A stretch of DNA of 64,000 bases, from positions 92,500,822-92,564,821 of the forward strand of contig CM076191.1 of NCBI GenBank assembly GCA_038277395.1. The letters are read 5' to 3'. Positions 12,701 through 27,261 of the stretch are shown piece after piece. The stretch's first letter is position 1. Each line of letters opens with the position of its first letter. The notes below the pieces were generated by a model, which saw nothing but the letters and a program-made list of their open reading frames with translations, did not search any database and was not told the DNA's origin. Both the position numbers and the translations under genes were made by a program. This stretch comes from Dryocosmus kuriphilus (lineage: Eukaryota > Arthropoda > Insecta > Hymenoptera > Cynipidae).

Positions 12701-15700
12701 AGGCGCATTCTCATCACCTGTCTCGCGCTCCACCAATCAATGAATTTATATCTAAAACGTAAATTTCTTCATTTTTTACACAGTTTGGCTGAAAAATGCA
12801 ATTTTTTTATTATAACATTCTCATCTCAATGAGAAGGTATTAGTTTTATGTGAAAACTGACTTTCGCGGATTTCATGAAATCTCCACGTTTCATGACCTC
12901 CTGAATCCGAAAAAACATGTTTTACGTTGGTGTCTGTCTGTCGTTGTTGTCGTTGTTGTTGTCGTCGTTGTAGCCTGTGAACACGATAACTTTCGAAGGA
13001 CTAATCGGATTGGATTGCGCTTTGGCACACTTCTTTAAAGTGTAAAAAGTAAGGACGAGTTCGTTAACCGGCCACTTTTGACCAACGGTTATGGTTTTAT
13101 CGATCAAAAACGGTTTTCACAAAATTAAAAAATCCATTTTCCGGCTAAACTATGAGAGATACGAAAAAAATGTAAGAAAGTAAAATTGTTCACCTCAAAA
13201 AGTTCTACAAATTTGCTCAGTAGCATTTTTTTTGGAGACGCGTAGTTTTTGAGTTATTCGTGAAATATGTTAATTCGTATAAAAAAATCTACTTTTCCGC
13301 AAAAGTATGCGAGATATGTGAAAATATCAACAAGCAGAATTATTCACCTTCCAAGGACCTATAAATTCCCTTGAAACGATTTTTTGATACAACCCATACT
13401 TTCTTCATTAAACGTATAAAACCGTTCTTTTCATCAAAAAATACATTACTATACAGTCAATAAAAGTTATTTAAAGTTATTGAAAAAATCTGCCCGCTAC
13501 TCAGGCGCATTCTCATCACCTGTCTCGCGCCCACCAATCAATGAATTTATATCTAAAACGTAAATTTCTTCATTTTTTACACAGTTTGGCTGAAAAATGC
13601 AATTTTTTTATTATACATTCTCATCTCAATGAGAAGGTATTAGTTTTATGTGAAAACTGACTTTCGCGGATTTCATGAAATCTCCACGTTTCATGACCTC
13701 CTGAATCCGAAAAAACATGTTTTACGTTGGTGTCTGTCTGTCGTTGTTGTCGTTGTTGTTGTCGTCGTTGTAGCCTGTGAACACGATAACTTTCGAAGGA
13801 CTAATCGGATTGGATTGCGCTTTGGCACACTTCTTTAAAGTGTAAAAAGTAAGGACGAGTTCGTTACGGCCACTTTTGACCAACGGTTATGGTTTTATCG
13901 ATCAAAAACGGTTTTCACAAAATCAAAAAATCCATTTTCCGGCTAAACTATGAGAGATACGAAAAAAATGTAAGAAAGTAAAATTGTTCACCTCAAAAAG
14001 TTCTACAAATTTGCTCAGTAGCATTTTTTTTTGGAGACGCGTAGTTTTTGAGTTATTCGTGAAATATGTTAATTCGTATAAAAAAATCTACTTTTCCGCA
14101 AAAGTATGCGAGATATGTGAAAATATCAACAAGCAGAATTATTCACCTTCCAAGGACCTATAAATTCCCTTGAAACGATTTTTTGATACAACCCATACTT
14201 TCTTCATTAAACGTATAAAACCGTTCTTTTCATCAAAAAATACATTACTATACAGTCAATAAAAGTTATTTAAAGTTATTGAAAAAATCTGCCCGCTACT
14301 CAGGCGCATTCTCATCACCTGTCTCGCGCTCACCAATCAATGAATTTATATCTAAAACGTAAATTTCTCATTTTTTACACAGTTTGGCTGAAAAATGCAA
14401 TTTTTTTATTATAACATTCTCATCTCAATGAGAAGGTATTAGTTTTATGTGAAAACTGACTTTCGCGGATTTCATGAAATCTCCACGTTTCATGACCTCC
14501 TGAATCCGAAAAAACATGTTTTACGTTGGTGTCTGTCTGTCGTTGTTGTCGTTGTTTTGTCGTCGTTGTAGCTGTGAACACGATAACTTTCGAAGGACTG
14601 ATCGGATTGGATTGCGCTTTGGCACACTTCTTTAAAGTGTAAAAAGTAAGGACGAGTTCGTTAGCCGGCCACTTTTGACCAACGGTTATGGTTTTATCGA
14701 TCAAAAACGGTTTTCACAAAATCAAAAAATCCATTTTCCGGCTAAACTATGAGAGATACGAAAAAAATGTAAGAAAGTAAAATTGTTCACCTCAAAAAGT
14801 TCTACAAATTTGCTCAGTAGCATTTTTTTTGGAGACGCGTAGTTTTTGAGTTATTCGTGAAAAATGTTAATTCGTATAAAAAAATCTACTTTTCCGCAAA
14901 AGTATGCGAGATATGTGAAAATATCAACAAGCAGAATTATTCACCTTCCAAGGACCTATAAATTCCCTTGAAACGATTTTTTGATACAACCCATACTTTC
15001 TTCATTAAACGTATAAAACCGTTCTTTTCATCAAAAAATACATTACTATACAGTCAATAAAAGTTATTTAAAGTTATTGGAAAAATCTGCCCGCTACTCA
15101 GGCGCATTCTCATCACCTGTCTCGCGCTCACCAATCAATGAATTTATATCTAAAACGTAAATTTCTTCATTTTTTACACAGTTTGGCTGAAAAATGCAAT
15201 TTTTTTATTATTACATTCTCATCTCAATGAGAAGGTATTAGTTTTATGTGAAAACTGACTTTCGCGGATTTCATGAAATCTCCACGTTTCATGACCTCCT
15301 GAATCCGAAAAAACATGTTTTACGTTGGTGTCTGTCTGTCGTTGTTGTCGTTGTTGTTGTCGTCGTTGTAGACTGTGAACACGATAACTTTCGAAGGACT
15401 AATCGGATTGGATTGCGCTTTGGCACACTTCTTTAGCGTGTAAAAAGTAAGGACGAGTTCGTTAACCGGCCACTTTTGACCAACGGTTATGGTTTTATCG
15501 ATCAAAAACGGTTTTCACAAAATCAAAAAATCCATTTTCCGGCTAAACTATGAGAGATACGAAAAAAATGTAAGAAAGTAAAATTGTTCACCTCAAAAAG
15601 TTCTACAAATTTGCTCAGTAGCATTTTTTTTGGAGACGCGTAGTTTTTGAGTTATTCGTGAAATATGTTAATTCGTATAAAAAAATCTACTTTTCCGCAA

Positions 15701-18700
15701 AAGTATGCGAGATATGTGAAAATATCAACAAGCAGAATTATTCACCTTCCAAGGACCTATAAATTCCCTTGAAACGATTTTTTGATACAACCCATACTTT
15801 CTTCATTAAACGTATAAAACCGTTCTTTTCATCAAAAAATACATTACTATACAGTACAGTCAATAAAGTTATTTAAAGTTATTGAAAAATCCTGCCCGCT
15901 ACTCAGGCGCATTCTCATCACCTGTCTCGCGCCCACCAATCAATGAATTTATATCTAAAACGTAAATTTCTTCATTTTTTACACAGTTTGGCTGAAAAAA
16001 TGCAATTTTTTTATTATAACATTCTCATCTCAATGAGAAGGTATTAGTTTTATGTGAAAACTGACTTTCGCGGATTTCATGAAATCTCCACGTTTCATGA
16101 CCTCCAGAATCCGAAAAAACATGTTTTACGTTGGTGTCTGTCTGTCGTTGTAGTCGTTGTTTTTGTCGTCGTTGTAGCCTGTGAACACGATAACTTTCGA
16201 AGGACTAATCGGATTGGATTGCGCTTTGGCACACTTCTTTAAAGTGTAAAAAGTAAGGACGAGTTCGTTAACCGGCCACTTTTGACCAACGGTTATGGTT
16301 TTATCGATCAAAAACGGTTTTCACAAAATTAAAAAATCCATTTTCCGGCTAAACTATGAGAGATACGAAAAAATGTAAGAAAGTAAAATTGTTCACCTCA
16401 AAAAGTTCTACAAATTTGCTCAGTAGCATTTTTTTTGGAGACGCGTAGTTTTTGAGTTATTCGTGAAATATGTTAATTCGTATAAAAAAATCTACTTTTC
16501 CGCAAAAGTATGCGAGATATGTGAAAATATCAACAAGCAGAATTATTCACCTTCCAAGGACCTATAAATTCCCTTGAAACGATTTTTTGATACAACCCAT
16601 ACTTTCTTCATTAAACGTATAAAACCGTTCTTTTCATCAAAAAATACATTACTATACAGTCAATAAAAGTTATTTAAAGTTATTGAAAAATCCTGCCCGC
16701 TACTCAGGCGCATTCTCATCACCTGTCTCGCGCTCACCAATCAATGAATTTATATCTAAAACGTAAATTTCTTCATTTTTTACACAGTTTGGCTGAAAAA
16801 TGCAATTTTTTTATTATAACATTCTCATCTCAATGAGAAGGTATTAGTTTTATGTGAAAACTGACTTTCGCGGATTTCATGAAATCTCCACGTTTCATGA
16901 CCTCCTGAATCCGAAAAAACATGTTTTACGTTGGTGTCTGTCTGTCGTTGTTGTCGTTGTTGTTGTCGTCGTTGTAGCCTGTGAACACGATAACTTTCGA
17001 AGGACTAATCGGATTGGATTGCGCTTTGGCACACTTCTTTAAAGTGTAAAAAGTAAGGACGAGTTCGTTAACCGGCCACTTTTGACCAACGGTTATGGTT
17101 TTATCGATCAAAAACGGTTTTCACAAAATTAAAAAATCCATTTTCCGGCTAAACTATGAGAGATACGAAAAAAATGTAAGAAAGTAAAATTGTTCACCTC
17201 AAAAAGTTCTACAAATTTGCTCAGTAGCATTTTTTTTGGAGACGCGTAGTTTTTGAGTTATTCGTGAAATATGTTAATTCGTATAAAAAAATCTACTTTT
17301 CCGCAAAAGTATGCGAGATATGTGAAAATATCAACAAGCAGAATTATTCACCTTCCAAGGACCTATAAATTCCCTTGAAACGATTTTTTGATACAACCCA
17401 TACTTTCTTCATTAAACGTATAAAACCGTTCTTTTCATCAAAAAATACATTACATTACTATACAGTCAATAAAAGTTATTTAAAGTTATTGAAAAATCTG
17501 CCCGCTACTCAGGCGCATTCTCATCACCTGTCTCGCGCTCACCAATCAATGAATTTATATCTAAAACGTAAATTTCTTCATTTTTTACACAGTTTGGCTG
17601 AAAAATGCAATTTTTTTATTATAACATTCTCATCTCAATGAGAAGGTATTAGTTTTATGTGAAAACTGACTTTCGCGGATTTCATGAAATCTCCACGTTT
17701 CATGACCTCCTGAATCCGAAAAAACATGTTTTTTACGTTGGTGTCTGTCTGTCGTTGTTGTCGTTGTTTTTTGTCGTCGTTGTAGCCTGTGAACACGATA
17801 ACTTTCGAAGGACTAATCGGATTGGATTGCGCTTTGGCACACTTCTTTAAAGTGTAAAAAGTAAGGACGAGTTCGTTAGCCGGCCACTTTTGACCAACGG
17901 TTATGGTTTTATCGATCAAAAACGGTTTTCACAAAATCAAAAAATCCATTTTCCGGCTAAACTATGAGAGATACGAAAAAAATGTAAGAAAGTAAAATTG
18001 TTCACCTCAAAAAGTTCTACAAATTTGCTCAGTAGCATTTTTTTTGGAGACGCGTAGTTTTTGAGTTATTCGTGAAATATGTTAATTCGTATAAAAAAAT
18101 CTACTTTTCCGCAAAAGTATGCGAGATATGTGAAAATATCAACAAGCAGAATTATTCACCTTCCAAGGACCTATAAATTCCCTTGAAACGATTTTTTGAT
18201 ACAACCCATACTTTCTTCATTAAACGTATAAAACCGTTCTTTTCATCATCAAAAAATACATTACTATACAGTCAATAAAAGTTATTTAAAGTTATTGAAA
18301 AATCCTGCCCGCTACTCAGGCGCATTCTCATCACCTGTCTCGCGCTCACCAATCAATGAATTTATATCTAAAACGTAAATTTCTTCATTTTTTACACAGT
18401 TTGGCTGAAAAATGCAATTTTTTTATTATAACATTCTCATCTCAATGAGAAGGTATTAGTTTTATGTGAAAACTGACTTTCGCGGATTTCATGAAATCTC
18501 CACGTTTCATGACCTCCTGAATCCGAAAAAACATGTTTTACGTTGGTGTCTGTCTGTCGTTGTTGTCGTTGTTGTTGTCGTCGTTGTAGCCTGTGAACAC
18601 GATAACTTTCGAAGGACTAATCGGATTGGATTGCGCTTTGGCACACTTCTTTAAAGTGTAAAAAGTAAGGACGAGTTCGTTAACCGGCCACTTTTGACCA

Positions 18701-21700
18701 ACGGTTATGGTTTTATCGATCAAAAAACGTTTTTCACAAAATCAAAAAATCCATTTTCCGGCTAAACTATGAGAGATACGAAAAAAATGTAAGAAAGTAA
18801 AATTGTTCACCTCAAAAAGTTCTACAAATTTGCTCAGTAGCATTTTTTTTGGAGACGCGTAGTTTTTGAGTTATTCGTGAAATATGTTAATTCGTATAAA
18901 AAAATCTACTTTTCCGCAAAAGTATGCGAGATATGTGAAAATATCAACAAGCAGAATTATTCACCTTCCAAGGACCTATAAATTCCCTTGAAACGATTTT
19001 TTGATACAACCCATACTTTCTTCATTAAACGTATAAAACCGTTCTTTTCATCAAAAAATACATTACTATACAGTCAATAAAAGTTATTTAAAGTTATTGA
19101 AAAATCTGCCCGCTACTCAGGCGCATTCTCATCACCTGTCTCGCGCTCACCAATCAATGAATTTATATCTAAAACGTAAATTTCTTCATTTTTTACACAG
19201 TTTGGCTGAAAAATGCAATTTTTTTTTTATTATTACATTCTCATCTCAATGAGAAGGTATTAGTTTTATGTGAAAACTGACTTTCGCGGATTTCATGAAA
19301 TCTCCACGTTTCATGACCTCCTGAATCCGAAAAAACATGTTTTACGTTGGTGTCTGTCTGTCGTTGTTGTCGTTGTTGTTGTTGTCGTCGTTGTAGCCTG
19401 TGAACACGATAACTTTCGAAGGACTGATCGGATTGGATTGCGCTTTGGCACACTTCTTTAAAGTGTAAAAAGTAAGGACGAGTTCGTTAGCCGGCCACTT
19501 TTGACCAACGGTTATGGTTTTATCGATCAAAAACGGTTTTCACAAAATCAAAAAATCCATTTTCCGGCTAAACTATGAGAGATACGAAAAAAATGTAAGA
19601 AAGTAAAATTGTTCACCTCAAAAAGTTCTACAAATTTGCTCAGTAGCATTTTTTTTGGAGACGCGTAGTTTTTGAGTTATTCGTGAAATATGTTAATTCG
19701 TATAAAAAAATCTACTTTTCCGCAAAAGTATGCGAGATATGTGAAAATATCAACAAGCAGAATTATTCACCTTCCAAGGACCTACAAATTCCCTTGAAAC
19801 GATTTTTTGATACAACCCATACTTTCTTCATTAAACGTATAAAACCGTTCTTTTCATCAAAAAATACATTACTATACAGTCAATAAAAGTTATTTAAAGT
19901 TATGGAAAAATCTGCCCGCTACTCAGGCGCATTCTCATCACCTGTCTCGCGCTCACCAATCAATGAATTTATATCTAAAACGTAAATTTCTTCATTTTTT
20001 ACACAGTTTGGCTGAAAAATGCAATTTTTTTATTATTACATTCTCATCTCAATGAGAAGGTATTAGTTTTATGTGAAAACTGACTTTCGCGGATTTCATG
20101 AAATCTCCACGTTTCATGACCTCCTGAATCCGAAAAAACATGTTTTTACGTTGGTGTCTGTCTGTCGTTGTTGTCGTTGTTGTTGTCGTCGTTGTAGACT
20201 GTGAACACGATAACTTTCGAAGGACTAATCGGATTGGATTGCGCTTTGGCACACTTCTTTAAAGTGTAAAAAGTAAGGACGAGTTCGTTAACCGGCCACT
20301 TTTGACCAACGGTTATGGTTTTATCGATCAAAAACGGTTTTCACAAAATCAAAAAATCCATTTTCCGGCTAAACTATGAGAGATACGAAAAAAATGTAAG
20401 AAAGTAAAATTGTTCACCTCAAAAAGTTCTACAAATTTGCTCAGTAGCATTTTTTTTGGAGACGCGTAGTTTTTGAGTTATTCGTGAAATATGTTAATTC
20501 GTATAAAAAAATCTACTTTTCCGCAAAAGTATGCGAGATATGTGAAAATATCAACAAGCAGAATTATTCACCTTCCAAGGACCTATAAATTCCCTTGAAA
20601 CGATTTTTTGATACAACCCATACTTTCTTCATTAAACGTATAAAACCGTTCTTTTCATCAAAAAATACATTACTATACAGTCAATAAAAGTTATTTAAAG
20701 TTATTGAAAAATCTGCCCGCTACTCAGGCGCATTCTCATCACCTGTCTCGCGCTCACCAATCAATGAATTTATATCTAAAACGTAAATTTCTTCATTTTT
20801 TACACAGTTTGGCTGAAAAATGCAATTTTTTTATTATAACATTCTCATCATCTCAATGAGAAGGTATTAGTTTTATGTGAAAACTGACTTTCGCGGATTT
20901 CATGAAATCTCCACGTTTCATGACCTCCTGAATCCGAAAAAACATGTTTTACGTTGGTGTCTGTCTGTCGTTGTTGTCGTTGTTGTTGTCGTCGTTGTAG
21001 CTGTGAACACGATAACTTTCGAAGGACTAATCGGATTGGATTGCGCTTTGGCACACTTCTTTAAAGTGTAAAAAGTAAGGACGAGTTCGTTAGCCGGCCA
21101 CTTTTGACCAACGGTTATGGTTTTATCGATCAAAAACGGTTTTCACAAAATCAAAAAATCCATTTTCCGGCTAAACTATGAGAGATACGAAAAAAAATGT
21201 AAGAAAGTAAAATTGTTCACCTCAAAAAGTTCTCTACAAATTTGCTCAGTAGCATTTTTTTTGGAGACGCGTAGTTTTTGAGTTATTCGTGAAATATGTT
21301 AATTCGTATAAAAAAATCTACTTTTCCGCAAAAGTATGCGAGATATGTGAAAATATCAACAAGCAGAATTATTCACCTTCCAAGGACCTACAAATTCCCT
21401 TGAAACGATTTTTTGATACAACCCATACTTTCTTCATTAAACGTATAAAACCGTTCTTTTCATCAAAAAATACATTACTATACAGTCAATAAAAGTTATT
21501 TAAAGTTATTGAAAAAATCTGCCCGCTACTCAGGCGCATTCTCATCACCTGTCTCGCGCTCACCAATCAATGAATTTATATCTAAAACGTAAATTTCTTC
21601 ATTTTTTACACAGTTTGGCTGAAAAATGCAATTTTTTTATTATTAACATTCTCATCTCAATGAGAAGGTATTAGTTTTATGTGAAAACTGACTTTCGCGG

Positions 21701-24700
21701 ATTTCATGAAATCTCCACGTTTCATGACCTCCTGAATCCGAAAAAACATGTTTTACGTTGGTGTCTGTCTGTCGTTGTTGTCGTTGTTTTGTCGTCGTTG
21801 TAGCCTGTGAACACGATAACTTTCGAAGGACTAATCGGATTGGATTGCGCTTTGGCACACTTCTTTAAAGTGTAAAAAAGTAAGGACGAGTTCGTTAACC
21901 GGCCACTTTTGACCAACGGTTATGGTTTTATCGATCAAAAACGGTTTTCACAAAATCAAAAAATCCATTTTCCGGCTAAACTATGAGAGATACGAAAAAA
22001 ATGTAAGAAAGTAAAATTGTTCACCTCAAAAAGTTCTACAAATTTCTCAGTAGCATTTTTTTTGGAGACGCGTAGTTTTTGAGTTATTCGTGAAATATGT
22101 TAATTCGTATAAAAAAATCTACTTTTCCGCAAAAGTATGCGAGATATGTGAAAATATCAACAAGCAGAATTATTCACCTTCCAAGGACCTATAAATTCCC
22201 TTGAAACGATTTTTTGATACAACCCATACTTTCTTCATTAAACGTATAAAACCGTTCTTTTCATCAAAAAAACACATTACTATACAGTCAATAAAAGTTA
22301 TTTAAAGTTATTGAAAAATCTGCCCGCTACTCAGGCGCATTCTCATCACCTGTCTCGCGCTCACCAATCAATGAATTTATATCTAAAACGTAAATTTCTT
22401 CATTTTTTACACAGTTTGGCTGAAAAATGCAATTTTTTTATTATAACATTCTCATCTCAATGAGAAGGTATTAGTTTTATGTGAAAACTGACTTTCGCGG
22501 ATTTCATGAAATCTCCACGTTTCATGACCTCCTGAATCCGAAAAAACATGTTTTACGTTGGTGTCTGTCTGTCGTTGTTGTCGTTGTTGTTGTCGTCGTT
22601 GTAGCCTGTGAACACGATAACTTTCGAAGGACTAATCGGATTGGATTGCGCTTTGGCACACTTCTTTAAAGTGTAAAAAGTAAGGACGAGTTCGTTAACC
22701 GGCCACTTTTGACCAACGGTTATGGTTTATCGATCAAAAACGGTTTTCACAAAATCAAAAAATCCATTTTCCGGCTAAACTATGAGAGATACGAAAAAAA
22801 TGTAAGAAAGTAAAATTGTTCACCTCAAAAAGTTCTACAAATTTGCTCAGTAGCATTTTTTTTGGAGACGCGTAGTTTTTGAGTTATTCGTGAAATATGT
22901 TAATTCGTATAAAAAAATCTACTTTTCCGCAAAAGTATGCGAGATATGTGAAAATATCAACAAGCAGAATTATTCACCTTCCAAGGACCTACAAATTCCC
23001 TTGAAACGATTTTTTGATACAACCCATACTTTCTTCATTAAACGTATAAAACCGTTCTTTTCATCAAAAAATACATTACTATACAGTCAATAAAAGTTAT
23101 TTAAAGTTATGGAAAAATCTGCCCGCTACTCAGGCGCATTCTCATCACCTGTCTCGCGCTCACCAGTCAATGAATTTATATCTAAAACGTAAATTTCTTC
23201 ATTTTTTACACAGTTTGGCTGAAAAAATGCAATTTTTTTATTATATACATTCTCATCTCAATGAGAAGGTATTAGTTTTATGTGAAAACTGACTTTCGCG
23301 GATTTCATGAAATCTCCACGTTTCATGACCTCCTGAATCCGAAAAAACATGTTTTACGTTGGTGTCTGTCTGTCGTTGTTGTCGTTGTTGTTGTCGTCGT
23401 TGTTGTAGACTGTGAACACGATAACTTTCGAAGGACTAATCGGATTGGATTGCGCTTTGGCACACTTCTTTAAAGTGTAAAAAGTAAGGACGAGTTCGTT
23501 AACCGGCCACTTTTGACCAACGGTTATGGTTTTATCGATCAAAAACGGTTTTCACAAAATCAAAAAATCCATTTTCCGGCTAAACTATGAGAGATACGAA
23601 AAAAATGTAAGAAAGTAAAATTGTTCACCTCAAAAAGTTCTACAAATTTGCTCAGTAGCATTTTTTTTGGAGACGCGTAGTTTTTGAGTTATTCGTGAAA
23701 TATGTTAATTCGTATAAAAAAAATCTACTTTTCCGCAAAAGTATGCGAGATATGTGAAAATATCAACAAGCAGAATTATTCACCTTCCAAGGACCTATAA
23801 ATTCCCTTGAAACGATTTTTTGATACAACCCATACTTTCTTCATTAAACGTATAAAACCGTTCTTTTCATCAAAAAATACATTACTATACAGTCAATAAA
23901 AGTTATTTAAAGTTATTGAAAAATCTGCCCGCTACTCAGGCGCATTCTCATCACCTGTCTCGCGCTCACCAATCAATGAATTTATATCTAAAACGTAAAT
24001 TTCTTCATTTTTTACACAGTTTGGCTGAAAAATGCAATTTTTTTATTATAACATTCTCATCTCAATGAGAAGGTATTAGTTTTATGTGAAAACTGACTTT
24101 CGCGGATTTCATGAAATCTCCACGTTTCATGACCTCCTGAATCCGAAAAAACATGTTTTACGTTGGTGTCTGTCTGTCGTTGTTGTCGTTGTTGTTGTCG
24201 TCGTTGTAGCTGTGAACACGATAACTTTCGAAGGACTAATCGGATTGGATTGCGCTTTGGCACACTTCTTTAAAGTGTAAAAAGTAAGGACGAGTTCGTT
24301 AACCGGCCACTTTTGACCAACGGTTATGGTTTTATCGATCAAAAACGGTTTTCACAAAATCAAAAAATCCATTTTCCGGCTAAACTATGAGAGATACGAA
24401 AAAAATGTAAGAAAGTAAAATTGTTCACCTCAAAAAGTTCTACAAATTTGCTCAGTAGCATTTTTTTTGGAGACGCGTAGTTTTTGAGTTATTCGTGAAA
24501 TATGTTAATTCGTATAAAAAAATCTACTTTTCCGCAAAAGTATGCGAGATATGTGAAAATATCAACAAGCAGAATTATTCACCTTCCAAGGACCTACAAA
24601 TTCCCTTGAAACGATTTTTTGATACAACCCATACTTTCTTCATTAAACGTATAAAACCGTTCTTTTCATCAAAAAATACATTACTATACAGTCAATAAAA

Positions 24701-27261
24701 GTTATTTAAAGTTATTGAAAAATCTCTGCCCGCTACTCAGGCGCATTCTCATCACCTGTCTCGCGCTCACCAATCAATGAATTTATATCTAAAACGTAAA
24801 TTTCTTCATTTTTTACACAGTTTGGCTGAAAAATGCAATTTTTTTATTATTACATTCTCATCTCAATGAGAAGGTATTAGTTTTATGTGAAAACTGACTT
24901 TCGCGGATTTCATGAAATCTCCACGTTTCATGACCTCCCTGAATCCGAAAAAACATGTTTTACGTTGGTGTCTGTCTGTCGTTGTTGTCGTTGTTGTTGT
25001 CGTCGTTGTAGACTGTGAACACGATAACTTTCGAAGGACTAATCGGATTGGATTGCGCTTTGGCACACTTCTTTAAAGTGTAAAAAGTAAGGACGAGTTC
25101 GTTAACCGGCCACTTTTGACCAACGGTTATGGTTTTATCGATCAAAAACGGTTTTCACAAAATCAAAAAATCCATTTTCCGGCTAAACTATGAGAGATAC
25201 GAAAAAAATGTAAGAAAGTAAAATTGTTCACCTCAAAAAGTTCTACAAATTTGCTCAGTAGCATTTTTTTTGGAGACGCGTAGTTTTTGAGTTATTCGTG
25301 AAATATGTTAATTCGTATAAAAAAATCTACTTTTCCGCAAAAGTATGCGAGATATGTGAAAATATCAACAAGCAGAATTATTCACCTTCCAAGGACCTAC
25401 AAATTCCCTTGAAACGATTTTTTGATACAACCCATACTTTCTTCATTAAACGTATAAAACCGTTCTTTTCATCAAAAAATACATTACTATACAGTCAATA
25501 AAAGTTATTTAAAGTTATTGAAAAATCCTGCCCGCTACTCAGGCGCATTCTCATCACCTGTCTCGCGCTCCACCAATCAATGAATTTATATCTAAAACGT
25601 AAATTTCTTCATTTTTTACACAGTTTGGCTGAAAAATGCAATTTTTTTATTATAACATTCTCATCTCAATGAGAAGGTATTAGTTTTATGTGAAAACTGA
25701 CTTTCGCGGATTTCATGAAATCTCCACGTTTCATGACCTCCTGAATCCGAAAAAAACATGTTTTACGTTGGTGTCTGTCTGTCGTTGTTGTCGTTGTTTT
25801 GTCGTCGTTGTAGCCTGTGAACACGATAACTTTCGAAGGACTGATCGGATTGGATTGCGCTTTGGCACACTTCTTTAAAGTGTAAAAAGTAAGGACGAGT
25901 TCGTTAACCCGGCCACTTTTGACCAACGGTTATGGTTTTATCGATCAAAAACGGTTTTCACAAAATCAAAAAATCCATTTTCCGGCTAAACTATGAGAGA
26001 TACGAAAAAAATGTAAGAAAGTAAAATTGTTCACCTCAAAAAGTTCTACAAATTTGCTCAGTAGCATTTTTTTTGGAGACGCGTAGTTTTTGAGTTATTC
26101 GTGAAATATGTTAATTCGTATAAAAAAATCTACTTTTCCGCAAAAGTATGCGAGATATGTGAAAATATCAACAAGCAGAATTATTCACCTTCCAAGGACC
26201 TATAAATTCCCTTGAAACGATTTTTTGATACAACCCATACTTTCTTCATTAAACGTATAAAACCGTTCTTTTCATCAAAAAATACATTACTATACAGTCA
26301 ATAAAAGTTATTTAAAGTTATTGAAAAATCTGCCCGCTACTCAGGCGCATTCTCATCACCTGTCTCGCGCTCACCAATCAATGAATTTATATCTAAAACG
26401 TAAATTTCTTCATTTTTTACACAGTTTGGCTGAAAAATGCAATTTTTTTATTATAACATTCTCATCTCAATGAGAAGGTATTAGTTTTATGTGAAAACTG
26501 ACTTTCGCGGATTTCATGAAATCTCCACGTTTCATGACCTCCTGAATCCGAAAAAACATGTTTTACGTTGGTGTCTGTCTGTCGTTGTTGTCGTTGTTGT
26601 TGTCGTCGTTGTAGCCTGTGAACACGATAACTTTCGAAGGACTAATCGGATTGGATTGCGCTTTGGCACACTTCTTTAAAGTGTAAAAAGTAAGGACGAG
26701 TTCGTTAACCGGCCACTTTTGACCAACGGTTATGGTTTTATCGATCAAAAACGGTTTTCACAAAATCAAAAAATCCATTTTCCGGCTAAACTATGAGAGA
26801 TACGAAAAAAAATGTAAGAAAGTAAAATTGTTCACCTCAAAAAGTTCTACAAATTTGCTCAGTAGCATTTTTTTTGGAGACGCGTAGTTTTTGAGTTATT
26901 CGTGAAATATGTTAATTCGTATAAAAAAATCTACTTTTCCGCAAAAGTATGCGAGATATGTGAAAATATCAACAAGCAGAATTATTCACCTTCCAAGGAC
27001 CTATAAATTCCCTTGAAACGATTTTTTGATACAACCCATACTTTCTTCATTAAACGTATAAAACCGTTCTTTTCATCAAAAAATACATTACTATACAGTC
27101 AATAAAAGTTATTTAAAGTTATTGAAAAATCTGCCCGCTACTCAGGCGCATTCTCATCACCTGTCTCGCGCTCACCAATCAATGAATTTATATCTAAAAC
27201 GTAAATTTCTTCATTTTTTACACAGTTTGGCTGAAAAATGCAATTTTTTTATTATAACATT

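Larger units (their letters stand above)
1..27261. repeat. Sat-802 satellite array, about 34 tandem head-to-tail copies
   Basis: The same unit repeats in one orientation. The anchor GTGAAAACTGACTTTCGC starts at 12, 813, 1616, 2418, 3221, 4031, 4832, 5636, 6439, 7243, 8045, 8844, 9645, 10446, 11245, 12049, 12850, 13650, 14449, 15248, 16054, 16854, 17659, 18466, 19270, 20073, 20877, 21681, 22481, 23282, 24086, 24887, 25690 and 26491, a mean spacing of about 802 bp. Copies are nearly identical and differ mostly by single-base indels in A/T runs and by a variable GTT/GTC trinucleotide tract. The array is already running at base 1, so its left end lies outside the window. Short ORFs recur in every copy, but they overlap on both strands and break with each indel, so this is non-coding satellite DNA. 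The family is not one I can name. A centromeric or heterochromatic role is plausible inference only. Confidence 0.97.

Noticed and set aside
1..27261. CRISPR-like array
   Set aside because: The repeats are 802 bp and directly abutting, with no unique spacers, in a eukaryotic satellite context.
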